Positions 1 to 7,630 of a stretch of DNA of 64,000 nt are shown one piece after another. The stretch is from Mucilaginibacter mali. Its GTDB lineage: Bacteria; Bacteroidota; Bacteroidia; Sphingobacteriales; Sphingobacteriaceae. The stretch spans positions 3,596,001-3,660,000 of the forward strand of contig NZ_CP054139.1 of the NCBI RefSeq assembly GCF_013283875.1, written 5' to 3'. The position numbers were made by a program, and so were the translations under genes. How positions within the stretch are numbered: position 1 is the first letter of the stretch; the number at the start of each line of letters is the position of its first letter. The notes under the pieces are model-generated. The model was given only the letters and a program-made list of their open reading frames with translations. It was not told where the DNA came from and searched no databases.

Positions 1-1024
1 ACAGGGTGCTTTCCTCAAGGATATCGTTCACACTCATAAAGTGCGGCTTATCATCCCTGATCACACAGGTATTGGGCGATATGGAAACCTCACAATCGGT
101 AAAGGCATAAAGGGCGTCGATAGTAACATCAGGCGAGATCCCCGGCGCCAGGTGGATCACGATCTCCACATCCTTGGCCGTATTATCCTCTATTTTTTTG
201 ATCTTGATCTTACCCTTATCGTTGGCAGCTATCACACTGTCAATCAGCCCGCCGGTAGTGGTGCTGAACGGGATCTCGGTAATAGCCAGCGTCTTTTTAT
301 CGCGCTCTACAATTTTGGCGCGCACACGTACCTTCCCGCCGCGCTGTCCCTCGTTATAGTTAGAACAATCGGCCATGCCACCGGTAGGGAAATCGGGCAC
401 CAGATCGGCACGTACACCACGCAGGATCCCTATCGAAGCGTCAATTAACTCTACAAAATTGTGGGGCAAGATCTTGGTAGCCAAGCCTACTGCAATACCC
501 TCGGCACCTTGCGCCAGCAACAGCGGGAACTTCACCGGCAGGGTGATAGGCTCTTTGTTACGGCCATCATAACTGGCCTGCCAAACGGTAGTATCGGGGT
601 TAAAAACAACTTCCAGCGCAAACTTGCTCAGGCGCGCTTCAATGTAACGCGGCGCAGCTGCCGAGTCGCCGGTTATCGGGTCGCCCCAATTACCCTGGCA
701 ATCAATCAGCAGGTTTTTCTGGCCTATCTGCACCATAGCATCGCCAATAGAAGCATCGCCATGTGGGTGATACTTCATAGTGTTACCAATTACGTTGGCG
801 GCCTTGTTATATCGCCCGTCGTCCATCTCCTTCAGCGAGTGCAGGATACGGCGCTGAACCGGCTTTAAACCATCGTTAATATGGGGAACGGCACGGTCGA
901 GGATAACGTACGATGCATAGTCCAAAAACCAATTCTCGTACAATCCATCAAGCGATGTGACGTTGTGCAGTTTGTTTACTTCGTTATCTAAAGGCTCATC
1001 GTGGTTGCCTAAATCTTCACTCAT
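1..1024 (-). CDS. parC: DNA topoisomerase IV subunit A (partial, 3' end off left edge)
   Basis: This is the DNA breakage-reunion subunit of topoisomerase IV, which with ParE unlinks daughter chromosomes. The visible part is the N-terminal 341 codons, starting MSEDLGNHDE at the ATG at 1022-1024; the gene runs off the window at base 1. The winged-helix core is clear: a DGLKPVQRRILH segment near residues 51-62, the HPHGD motif near 86-90, and the AAPRYIEARL motif with the predicted DNA-linking tyrosine at residue 127. The wording of the motif is closer to Bacteroidota ParC than GyrA, but the C-terminal domain that would separate the two is outside the window. parE lies 4.4 kb upstream on the same strand, which supports ParC. 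Confidence 0.93.
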   Translation of the reverse strand, partial: MSEDLGNHDEPLDNEVNKLHNVTSLDGLYENWFLDYASYVILDRAVPHINDGLKPVQRRILHSLKEMDDGRYNKAANVIGNTMKYHPHGDASIGDAMVQIGQKNLLIDCQGNWGDPITGDSAAAPRYIEARLSKFALEVVFNPDTTVWQASYDGRNKEPITLPVKFPLLLAQGAEGIAVGLATKILPHNFVELIDASIGILRGVRADLVPDFPTGGMADCSNYNEGQRGGKVRVRAKIVERDKKTLAITEIPFSTTTGGLIDSVIAANDKGKIKIKKIEDNTAKDVEIVIHLAPGISPDVTIDALYAFTDCEVSISPNTCVIRDDKPHFMSVNDILEESTL

Positions 1025-1635
1025 TAGCAGCTATAAAAATTATGGATGGGTAAATATAAATATAGTTGCCCTATTTGGGTGCCATGAGTTTTGCACATTG
1101 GGGTGTTGGAAGGTTGTGGTGGTGATTTAACCACAAAGGGCACAAAGGTTTGCACGGAGGACACAGAGGTTTTTTGATCGGCGACATCATCAATCAATGA
1201 TCTGTGAAATCAATCTTAAATCCGTGAAATCATATCATAAAGAAAATGAACGTTCCGTGTTTCATAGCGGCCGATAGCCCCGCTTTCTGTCCAAGTTTTG
1301 CCTGCCCCCACGCAGTTTATCGCACGCAAAAGCTTTCCCGCCAATCGGGTTTAGGTTGGGCGGTTCGTGCAGTAATTAATCAATCCGCTATGCAGAGCGA
1401 TAGCGAAGCATCCCCGATAAGCAAAGCCAGCGTGCATGATTGGGGATGTTTCGCTGCCGCTTATGACGGGATGGCGAATGCTTGTCCGGCTGTCCTACTG
1501 GCAGGGATCAGGACAAGTAGGACAAGAACAGGACAGACTCTGCTCACCGTACCAAATAATCGCCCAAATTCTAATCCTGTCGTAAGTCTCTACATCATTT
1601 GCACATTTGTAATTTGCACACCTGCACATTCACAC
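1025..1635. other. 610-bp non-coding stretch rich in dispersed repeats
   Basis: No convincing gene is present; the + strand ORF at 1246-1749 has no recognisable protein and ends inside the VOC gene. The stretch holds a CACAAAGG-type repeat at about 1131-1177 (kin of the copies near 21.0 kb and 47.4 kb), a doublet of TGTGAAATCA-like units around 1200-1234, an inverted repeat at 1396-1415/1442-1461, and a TTTGCACATTTG-type repeat around 1596-1632 that recurs at 2787-2820. Confidence 0.6.
1396..1461. repeat. Fold-back repeat, AGCGAA..ATCCCC family
   Basis: The arm at 1396-1415 (AGCGATAGCGAAGCATCCCC) and the arm at 1442-1461 are near-perfect reverse complements (17 of 20 by eye) with a 26-nt loop. 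The same arm type (GAGCGCGAGCGAA..ATCCC) occurs at 9996-10081. Confidence 0.7.
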
Positions 1636-2046
1636 CTACTCCTTCTGCCCCAGCGAGAACCAGTTACCCGAATCATCCTTAAACAAAGCCTCGTATCCGT
1701 AAAACTCCTTTGTTGGTTCTTTAGTAAACTCTACACCTTTAGCTTTTAATTCTTCGTAGGTAGCCATCAGGTCTTTACATTCAAACACACCGAAGCCGAA
1801 AGTACCTTGCGCAACCAGTTCGCGCATTTGGGCGGCAGCTTCTTTTTTAAACATCATCCCCTCACTGATGCCCATCAGGGCAATTTCCAGGTCGGGTTGT
1901 TCGGGCGGACAAACGGTGAGCCAGCGGGCGCCGGGGCCCATAGCCGCATCGGTATGTACGGTGAAACCTAATTTGTTTACATAAAAATCATAAGCGCTGT
2001 CCTGATCGAGGACGAAGATGCTGACGTGGTTTAATTTGGTGATCAT
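1636..2046 (-). CDS. VOC-family (glyoxalase/bleomycin-resistance-like) protein
   Basis: A 136-residue single-module vicinal-oxygen-chelate protein. The start is placed at the ATG at 2044-2046 (MITKLNHVSIFV), because the open frame upstream adds only an unalignable MLKLTTAT stretch. The typical pattern is seen: a first beta-alpha-beta unit beginning NHVSIFVLDQDSAYDFYVNKLGF, a central LTVCPPEQPDLEIAL strand, and the end segment EALFKDDSGNWFSLGQ carrying the conserved acidic/aromatic C-terminal strand. Such proteins usually bind a divalent metal as homodimers and act on small molecules or bind drugs; the substrate is not predictable here. It stands alone on the minus strand between repeats, so context does not help. 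Confidence 0.85.
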   Translation of the reverse strand: MITKLNHVSIFVLDQDSAYDFYVNKLGFTVHTDAAMGPGARWLTVCPPEQPDLEIALMGISEGMMFKKEAAAQMRELVAQGTFGFGVFECKDLMATYEELKAKGVEFTKEPTKEFYGYEALFKDDSGNWFSLGQKE

Positions 2047-2156
2047 TGTTGCTGTTGTTAGTTTTAGCAAAGATGATCAAGCCTAATTAATTAAACTTCT
2101 TGAAAATTGCTATTCTTTTATTGTCTGGGGGCGTTCGCTACGGCAATGACGACAAC

Positions 2157-2295
2157 ACTCACCCCGACCTCGCTACGCTGGTCGACCCTCTCTTCGCTTC
2201 GCGGAAAGAGGGCTGGAAGTAATATCGGACAACCCCGTCCCCTCTTTTTCCGAAGGAAAGAGAGGGTGGTCGGGCGAAGCCGCGACCGGGTGAGT
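2157..2295. repeat. Long fold-back element, ACTCACCC family, copy 1
   Basis: A 139-bp imperfect inverted repeat. It begins ACTCACCCCGACC and ends with GACCGGGTGAGT; inside are the paired blocks CCCTCTCTTCGC..GGAAAGAGGG and CCCTCTTTTT..AAAGAGAGGG. It fills most of the 300-bp gap between the VOC and AraC genes. A second copy of nearly the same length lies at 21534-21674. No ORF is contained, so it resembles a MITE or a REP-type structure rather than an autonomous element. Confidence 0.8.
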
Positions 2296-2349
2296 CTTAG
2301 CCTTGGTTAGTTTCCATGCGCGATCTTGTTTTTTCACAATGACATTACG

Positions 2350-2775
2350 CTACACCCAACCATTCTGCTCGGCAAAGCAATTGGGGATGAACCTGAGCGG
2401 AGCGGCACTCATATCGGCGGCACGTTGCAATTGGGCGTTACGATACTGCGCCGGACTAACTTTAACATACCGCTTAAACAAACTGGTAAACGAACCAATG
2501 CTGTCAAACCCCACCGCGAAGCAAACCTGTTGTACCGGCATATCAGTTTTTAATAGCAATTTGGCTTTATCGATACGCACACCTGTTAAATACTGATGCG
2601 GCGTTTTACCATATATCTTACTAAACAACCGGATAAAATGATAACGCGAAAAGTAAGCCTGGTCTGATATAGCGTGCAGATCGATAGCCTGGTGGTAATG
2701 GCTATCCATATACAGTTTGGCCTGCACAATGCGACGGTACAGGTATACTTGTGGATATGTTGGCTTCGCTGTCAT
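2350..2775 (-). CDS. AraC-type DNA-binding protein, stand-alone HTH domain
   Basis: A 141-residue transcriptional regulator consisting almost only of the AraC/XylS DNA-binding domain. The start is the ATG at 2773-2775 (MTAKPTYPQVYLYRR), which has AAAAGGAA just upstream; the open frame upstream (MCRCANYRY) comes from a dispersed repeat. Two helix-turn-helix units are visible: DLHAISDQAYFSRYHFIRLF..TPHQYLTGVRIDKAKLLL, then PVQQVCFAVGFDSIGSFTSLFKRYVKVSPAQYR. There is no N-terminal ligand-binding cupin domain, unlike most AraC proteins (about 280-320 residues; compare the full-size one at 50864), so it either responds through protein contacts or acts by its level. It lies upstream of the VOC gene on the same strand, separated by a fold-back element. 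Confidence 0.88.
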   Translation of the reverse strand: MTAKPTYPQVYLYRRIVQAKLYMDSHYHQAIDLHAISDQAYFSRYHFIRLFSKIYGKTPHQYLTGVRIDKAKLLLKTDMPVQQVCFAVGFDSIGSFTSLFKRYVKVSPAQYRNAQLQRAADMSAAPLRFIPNCFAEQNGWV

Positions 2776-2821
2776 TGGTTCCTTTTCATTTGCATATCTG
2801 TAATTTGCACATCTGCACATT

Positions 2822-2853
2822 AATTCCCCCTTTAGGGGCTTAGGGGGCTTTCC
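2822..2853. repeat. CCCTTTAGGGG-type dispersed repeat
   Basis: The segment TTCCCCCTTTAGGGGCTTAG followed by a G-run overlaps the 3' end of the YdeI-like gene. Related G/C-run motifs occur at about 4038-4070 and 7466-7493. Confidence 0.5.
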
Positions 2854-3349
2854 TTGCGTTCCTTAACATCTGCCCATAATTCCATTTATGCACCGCAGCG
2901 TTGATGGTATTGGCTATGCGGTTAGCGCGCGTAGTTTCGGTCTTGGCATCGTTTATCCATTTGATAAAATAATTACGGTGCGATTTAACCAGCGAGTTGA
3001 AGAACTCCAGCGCTTCGGGTTCATAATCGAAACACTCCTGCAGATCATCGGGCATCTCTACTTTAAACTCGGTATCCTCTTCTAAACTTACCTGCAGCAT
3101 AGCGCCTTTATGCTTACGGATGCCTTTACGCATTTCGGCATTAATGGCCATAATAAAAACTCCTTCGCCCATGGGCATCAATGCAACTCCGGCGATAGGG
3201 AAACTATCCAAAGTACCCCTTACCCTGAACGATTTGCGGTTATCCGGTTTCAGTTGCTGCGCGATATCGGGCGGGATCTCGATATAGGTCCAGCCGGTCT
3301 TCTCGCCTTGCCCGGCAAATTGCAATATAATGGTGGTATAGCTAACCAT
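2840..3349 (-). CDS. DUF1905 + YdeI/OmpD-associated family protein
   Basis: A 169-residue protein starting MVSYTTIILQF at the ATG at 3347-3349. The first half matches the DUF1905 fold (GKTGWTYIEIP-like block near residues 17-27, then KSFRVRGTLDSFPI near 39-52 and MPMGEGVFIMAINAEMRKGI near 58-77). The second half matches the YdeI/OmdA 'bacteriocin-protection' helical domain (MPDDLQECFDYEPEALEFFNSL.. near 99-120, then KWINDAKTETTRANRI near 130-145). The biochemical role of the family is not settled. The last codons and stop lie within a dispersed CCCTTTAGGGG repeat, which may have altered the C-terminus. Confidence 0.82.
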   Translation of the reverse strand: MVSYTTIILQFAGQGEKTGWTYIEIPPDIAQQLKPDNRKSFRVRGTLDSFPIAGVALMPMGEGVFIMAINAEMRKGIRKHKGAMLQVSLEEDTEFKVEMPDDLQECFDYEPEALEFFNSLVKSHRNYFIKWINDAKTETTRANRIANTINAAVHKWNYGQMLRNARKAP

Positions 3350-3435
3350 CTGTTAATAAGATATATTTATTGGCTATCAATTAGGTTAAGGATACGGCCT
3401 AAATGTTAAAGTTTTGTTAAAACTAACAAATTAGT

Positions 3436-3457
3436 GCAAAACGCTGTAACGTTTTGC
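3436..3457. promoter_or_regulatory. Perfect inverted repeat upstream of NTF2-like gene
   Basis: GCAAAACG at 3436-3443 and CGTTTTGC at 3450-3457 form 8-bp perfect arms around CTGTAA. It lies about 70 bp before the start at 3524 in a roughly 170-bp leader, so it could be an operator or a leader hairpin. A smaller AGTTTT/AAAACT pair lies just upstream at about 3409-3423. Confidence 0.45.
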
Positions 3458-3523
3458 TTTCTCCCCGCATCTTATAATCAGAAAATAACAACAAAATAAT
3501 TTACAACCTTAAAATACAATATT

Positions 3524-3949
3524 ATGAAAACTTTAAAATCAATCGCCTTAGGCTTCGCATTATTAGCAACTGTTTGTGTAGCAAAAGCAGCAGATAAACC
3601 GGTAGAACGTTTAACCAAAAACTACGCCATCAACACCTACATTGATGCAATGGCCCACGGCAAACTGGCCGGCGTGAGCGATGTGCTTGATGCGACTGTA
3701 AAATTCAGCATGCTGCGCGGCGACAAAGTAATGAGTTACGGCAAAGCCGAAATGATCGGCTTCCTGAAAAACAACCAGAACGTTGAGCAAACCTGCACTG
3801 TAAGCACATCGGTAGTAGAAAGCAACGACGACCTGAGCGTAGTGAAGGTAGATATGAAATACGACGGCTTTGTGCGCAGCAACTACGTAACTATGGCCAA
3901 CACCGGCGAAGGCTGGAAGATCACTAACGTGTACAGCGTGTTTAAATAA
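3524..3949 (+). CDS. Secreted NTF2-like (putative lumazine-binding) protein
   Basis: A 141-residue secreted protein. An N-terminal Sec signal peptide is visible (MKTLKSIALGFALLATVCVAKA, cleavage probably after AKA near residue 22). The mature part fits the small cone-shaped NTF2/SnoaL fold: a first helix with YAINTYIDAMAHGKLAGVSDVL, then DATVKFSMLRGDKVMSYGKAEMIGFL, and a C-terminal pair of strands VVKVDMKYDGFVRSNYVTM..GEGWKITNVYSVF. The closest named family is 'putative lumazine-binding' (Lumazine_bd_2), a name given by similarity and without proven ligand. It is a single-gene unit: a long leader with inverted repeats precedes it and a strong terminator follows. Confidence 0.8.
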   Translation: MKTLKSIALGFALLATVCVAKAADKPVERLTKNYAINTYIDAMAHGKLAGVSDVLDATVKFSMLRGDKVMSYGKAEMIGFLKNNQNVEQTCTVSTSVVESNDDLSVVKVDMKYDGFVRSNYVTMANTGEGWKITNVYSVFK

Positions 3950-3984
3950 CCAATATAGTTAAGTTTATAGTTTTGTTTATGGTG

Positions 3985-4012
3985 AAAGGCCCGGAATATC
4001 CCGGGCCTTTCT
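3985..4012 (+). terminator. Intrinsic terminator after NTF2-like gene
   Basis: AAAGGCCCGG (3985-3994), loop AATATC, CCGGGCCTTT (4001-4010): a perfect 10-bp stem ending in T residues, 36 bp after the stop codon. Confidence 0.85.
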
Positions 4013-4068
4013 TGTACCTCTCTACAACCACATTTTAAGCCTCTCCTTTGGGGAGGTTTGGAGGGGGG

Positions 4069-4734
4069 CTAAAAATAACCCGCAATCACCTTCTCCCACC
4101 TGTCGTATCCATCTAAATTCAAATGCAGCATATCCTTTTGAAACATAGCCGAATCTGGCTTTGAGGCCGGGGTAAGCAGGGTGGTATTCATATCGATATA
4201 GGTTACGTTCTTTTGTGTTTTGATGTAGGCGTCTATCATCATATCGCCAAGGGCAACTTCATTATAATATTTAGCGCGACTGGGGCTCCATTTCATCGAT
4301 AGAAAATATACTTTGGCATTGGGCAAGTTTTGTTTGATCATACCCAGCAAGGTTACAAAGTTATCGTAAACTGATTGCGCACCTGCTCCGGCCGCGATAT
4401 CGTTATCGCCCACGTAAATAAATATCTTCGACGGCTTATAAGGATAAACCACCGACGGCATATAATACTTCACCCATTGCGATATCTGCGAACCGCCCAC
4501 GCCACGCATAACGATGGGTTTATTGGCAAAATGCTTAGGCAGATCGACCCATTTACGGATAGACGAGCTGCCAATAAACAGGTAACCGCCTGCTTTAGGC
4601 ATGGCCAAACTATCCTGCTGTTTAAAGGCTTTAATCTCATCCTCGAACGGATAAGCCAATTTAGGCTTCTGATCCTGGGCAAATAGTGTGGTACTTAGCA
4701 GCAGGGCCGCTATCAGTAAAAACTTGCTCTTCAT
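4069..4734 (-). CDS. Secreted SGNH/GDSL-type esterase
   Basis: A 221-residue secreted hydrolase with a signal peptide ending near residue 20 (LLLSTTLFAQ). SGNH blocks are in order: GSSSIR near 55-60 with the nucleophile serine, the glycine block RGVGGSQ near 77-83, the GDND block near 109-112 with the asparagine, and DMLHLN near 201-206 with the catalytic Asp/His pair. The enzyme should hydrolyse an ester, often acetyl groups on carbohydrates in this family, in the periplasm or at the surface; the substrate is not shown. The start ATG is at 4732-4734. It is 12 bp from the stop of cdd upstream on the same strand, so the two are probably co-transcribed. Confidence 0.87.
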   Translation of the reverse strand: MKSKFLLIAALLLSTTLFAQDQKPKLAYPFEDEIKAFKQQDSLAMPKAGGYLFIGSSSIRKWVDLPKHFANKPIVMRGVGGSQISQWVKYYMPSVVYPYKPSKIFIYVGDNDIAAGAGAQSVYDNFVTLLGMIKQNLPNAKVYFLSMKWSPSRAKYYNEVALGDMMIDAYIKTQKNVTYIDMNTTLLTPASKPDSAMFQKDMLHLNLDGYDRWEKVIAGYF

Positions 4735-4746
4735 TTATAATAGGTG

Positions 4747-5238
4747 TTATTGAATAACCAACCGGTCCTCGAAAAACATAAAGGGCAGAAAACTGCACAC
4801 GCCCTGGGTTATCCATACCGGTCCGTCGATGCAATATAGGATTATCCGCAATTGCTGGTCCTGTTTTTTTTCATATTCGGCCATAACCTGCAGGCAGGAG
4901 CCGCATGGGGTAACGGGCTTGATGATGTCGAAGTTATCGGTATGGGCCGTAATGGCGATGGTCTGTATCGGATCATCCGGATGATTAGCACCCCAATTGA
5001 ACAATGCCACCCGCTCGGCACAAAGGCCCGATGGGTAAGCTACGTTCTCCTGGTTGCTACCCAATACCACCCTGCCGCTTTGTAATTGCAAGGCCGCCCC
5101 TACCCTGAATTTTGAATAAGGTGAGTGCGAATTTGCCATCGCCCGCACGGCTTCGTTACATATATTTTGATCTGCCTTGCTTAACTCTGCTAAAGTACTA
5201 TACTCCTCAAAGGCTATTTTTATTTCGTGATTTGTCAT
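4747..5238 (-). CDS. cdd: Cytidine deaminase
   Basis: This enzyme deaminates cytidine and deoxycytidine to uridine forms in pyrimidine salvage. The 163-residue protein has both zinc motifs: CAE at residues 73-75 (Cys ligand and proton-shuttle Glu) and PCGSC at 111-115 (two Cys ligands). The start is the ATG at 5236-5238 (MTNHEIKIAFEE); the open frame extends 65 codons further but that part is translated from an intergenic fold-back repeat. Length fits the homotetrameric bacterial form, with a somewhat extended N-terminus. The SGNH esterase gene follows 12 bp downstream. Confidence 0.93.
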   Translation of the reverse strand: MTNHEIKIAFEEYSTLAELSKADQNICNEAVRAMANSHSPYSKFRVGAALQLQSGRVVLGSNQENVAYPSGLCAERVALFNWGANHPDDPIQTIAITAHTDNFDIIKPVTPCGSCLQVMAEYEKKQDQQLRIILYCIDGPVWITQGVCSFLPFMFFEDRLVIQ

Positions 5239-5318
5239 TATCTCAGCCCGCCAAAAAAAGCAGGGGAAACAATATCGGGAATAGTTTTGGGATATGCAAA
5301 TCTTCCCTTTTACCAACT

Positions 5319-5424
5319 TGTCATTGCGAGCGATAGCGCGGCAATCTCGTAGTACGCAAATCAAACTACGGGATTGCCGCGTCGCCCCACTGCTCATTCC
5401 ACCCCGCTGCTCCTCGCAATGACA
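5319..5424. repeat. TCATTGCGAG-type fold-back repeat, copy 1
   Basis: The element opens TGTCATTGCGAGCGATAGCG and closes CTCGCAATGACA; inner arms with GCAATCTCGTAGT and ACTACGGGATTGC pair. It lies between cdd and parE. Related copies are at 17688-17780 and 28908-29006. Confidence 0.8.
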
Positions 5425-5433
5425 AAGCTGCAT

Positions 5434-7329
5434 TTACACTGCCACCGGCAACACTTCCTCTTCCGTGGCCACAACTATCCCCGGGTTCACCGTCTCATCA
5501 TCTTTTTCCACCCGCAGGTTACCGATGATATGCTGCTGGCGTGCAGGGGTATTCTTACCCATAAAGTACTCCAGCATGCCTTTAATATTGGCATCTTTCA
5601 GTATTACCGGGTCAAGGCGCATATCTTTACCAATAAACAAGCCGAACTCCTCGGGCGAGATCTCACCCAAACCTTTAAAGCGGGTGATCTCTGGTTTTAC
5701 GCCCAGGCGCTTGATGGCATTCACGCGCTCTTCATCGCTATAGCAATACACCGTTTCCTTTTTATTACGCACGCGGAACAACGGCGTTTGCAGGATGGAT
5801 ACGTGCCCGGCTTTTACCAAATCGGGGAAGAATTGCAGGAAGAAGGTCATCAGCAGCAGGCGGATGTGCATACCGTCCACATCGGCATCGGTTGCTATTA
5901 CTACGTTGTTGTAACGCAGGCCGTCAATACCGTCCTCAATATTCAGGGCGTGTTGCAGCAGGTTAAACTCCTCGTTCTCGTATACCACCTTTTTGGTCAG
6001 GCCGAAGCAGTTGAGCGGCTTACCTTTCAAACTAAATACCGCCTGCGTCATTACATCGCGCGATTTGGTGATCGACCCGCTGGCCGAATCGCCTTCGGTG
6101 ATGAACAGCGTGGTATCCTGGCGGCGCTCGTGTGTATCTTCAAAGTGCAGCTTGCAATCGCGCAGCTTGCGGTTATGCAGCGATGCCTTTTTAGCCCGCT
6201 CGTTGGCCAGCTTCTTAATGCCGGCTATGTCCTTACGCTCGCGCTCCGACTGCATAATGCGCTTCAGCAGGCCATCGGCGGCGGCGGGATTTTTATGCAG
6301 GTAGTTATCCAGCTCTTTTTTAACAAAATCGTTAATAAAGCCACGTACAGTCGGCCCGTCCGGACCAACATTTTGCGAACCCAGTTTGGTCTTGGTCTGC
6401 GACTCGAACACCGGCTCCTGCACCTTTATTGAGATGGCCGCCACAATGGACGCACGGATATCCGAAGCATCGAACTCCTTTTTAAAGAACTCGCGCACGG
6501 TTTTTACCACCGCCTCGCGGAAGGCTGCCTGGTGCGTACCGCCCTGCGTGGTGTTCTGTCCGTTCACAAACGAGTAGTACTCCTCGCCGTATTGTTGACC
6601 GTGGGTCATGGCTATTTCTATGTCTTCGCCCCGCAGGTGGATGATGGGGTAGCGGATGGTATCGGCATCGGTATTGCGGCTTAGCAAGTCGTACAGGCCG
6701 CGCTCCGAAAAGTACTTCTGCCCGTTGAAGTTCACCGTAAGGCCCGCGTTCAGGAACACGTAGTTCCATATCATGTTCTCCACAAACTCGGGAATGAAGC
6801 GATAGTGGCGGAAGATGCTGTCATCCGGAAAGAAGTTAATGGCCGTCCCGTTGCGCTGACTGGTCTCCTTTTCAGGCTCCTCGCGCACCAGTTCGCCTTT
6901 GGCAAACTCGGCTATCTTGGTACGCCCGTCACGGTACGATTGCACGGTGAACGACGTACTCAACGCGTTAACCGCCTTGGTACCCACACCATTTAACCCC
7001 ACCGACTTCTGGAACGCCTTGCTATCGTACTTACCACCGGTATTGATCTTCGATACGCAGTCGATCACCTTACCCAGCGGGATGCCGCGACCAAAATCGC
7101 GCACGGCCACCTTATGGTCGCTGATGTTGATGTCTATCGTACGGCCCGCCCCCATCACAAACTCATCAATCGAGTTATCTACAATCTCCTTCAGCAGCAC
7201 GTAAATCCCATCGTCATAAGCCGAGCCATCGCCCAGCTTACCAATGTACATGCCCGGCCTAAGGCGTATATGCTCTTTCCAGTCTAAGGACCGTATACTA
7301 TCGTCCGAATATTCTACTTGTTCTGCCAT
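5434..7329 (-). CDS. parE: DNA topoisomerase IV subunit B
   Basis: The ATPase subunit of topoisomerase IV, 631 residues, start ATG at 7327-7329. The GHKL ATPase part is clear: RLRPGMYIG near 22-30, EIVDNSIDEF near 48-57 (Mg-binding Asn and catalytic Glu), DFGRGIP near 78-84 and NGVGTKAVNAL near 114-124. The TOPRIM part has TEGDSASG near 409-416 and DADVDGMHIR near 479-488. The C-terminus is a short ParE type without the long GyrB insertion. A TATTTTTG box lies about 46 bp upstream of the start (7375-7382). It is on the same strand as parC but about 4.4 kb away. Confidence 0.95.
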   Translation of the reverse strand: MAEQVEYSDDSIRSLDWKEHIRLRPGMYIGKLGDGSAYDDGIYVLLKEIVDNSIDEFVMGAGRTIDINISDHKVAVRDFGRGIPLGKVIDCVSKINTGGKYDSKAFQKSVGLNGVGTKAVNALSTSFTVQSYRDGRTKIAEFAKGELVREEPEKETSQRNGTAINFFPDDSIFRHYRFIPEFVENMIWNYVFLNAGLTVNFNGQKYFSERGLYDLLSRNTDADTIRYPIIHLRGEDIEIAMTHGQQYGEEYYSFVNGQNTTQGGTHQAAFREAVVKTVREFFKKEFDASDIRASIVAAISIKVQEPVFESQTKTKLGSQNVGPDGPTVRGFINDFVKKELDNYLHKNPAAADGLLKRIMQSERERKDIAGIKKLANERAKKASLHNRKLRDCKLHFEDTHERRQDTTLFITEGDSASGSITKSRDVMTQAVFSLKGKPLNCFGLTKKVVYENEEFNLLQHALNIEDGIDGLRYNNVVIATDADVDGMHIRLLLMTFFLQFFPDLVKAGHVSILQTPLFRVRNKKETVYCYSDEERVNAIKRLGVKPEITRFKGLGEISPEEFGLFIGKDMRLDPVILKDANIKGMLEYFMGKNTPARQQHIIGNLRVEKDDETVNPGIVVATEEEVLPVAV

Positions 7330-7630
7330 TTATTCTTACCTCTTTTATTAGCAGGGCGCAAATTGCCCCATCTGCAAAAATAATAATAGGTGGGATATGT
7401 GTGTAGGTAAGTATTCCACATATTAACATCAGGGCGGGTGCTTTGAAAAGGTATTGGTTCCCTCCCATTTTAGGGGTTAGGGGGTTGCTTATTTAGAATA
7501 TATCCAAATAATATTTACCCTATATTATTCAACAAAATAGCTGTATTTTTTTGTAGTTTCGCCACTTTAAGGCTGTAGGGCAGCTTAGTCGCCCGCAGCT
7601 ATCCTTTTACCTCAAAAAATCAATAGAAAG
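7330..7630. other. Divergent intergenic region parE/acn
   Basis: About 300 bp between divergent parE and acn. It contains a parE-facing TATTTTTG box (minus strand, 7375-7382), a G/C-run repeat TTAGGGGTTAGGGGG near 7472-7486, and an AT-rich stretch (7495-7560) that presumably carries the acn promoter. No ORF is evident. Confidence 0.5.
7375..7382 (-). promoter_or_regulatory. Candidate -7 box for parE
   Basis: Minus-strand TATTTTTG fits the Bacteroidota TAnnTTTG consensus, 46 bp before the parE ATG. No TTG is seen at the expected upstream distance, so support is partial. Confidence 0.4.

Noticed and set aside
1246..1749. Plus-strand ORF of 167 codons
   Set aside because: It is made of repeat sequence and overlaps the VOC gene end on the other strand; translation has no recognisable domain.
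5374..6432. 352-codon ORF opposite parE
   Set aside because: It is fully antisense to the conserved parE gene and has no family features; a shadow of codon bias.
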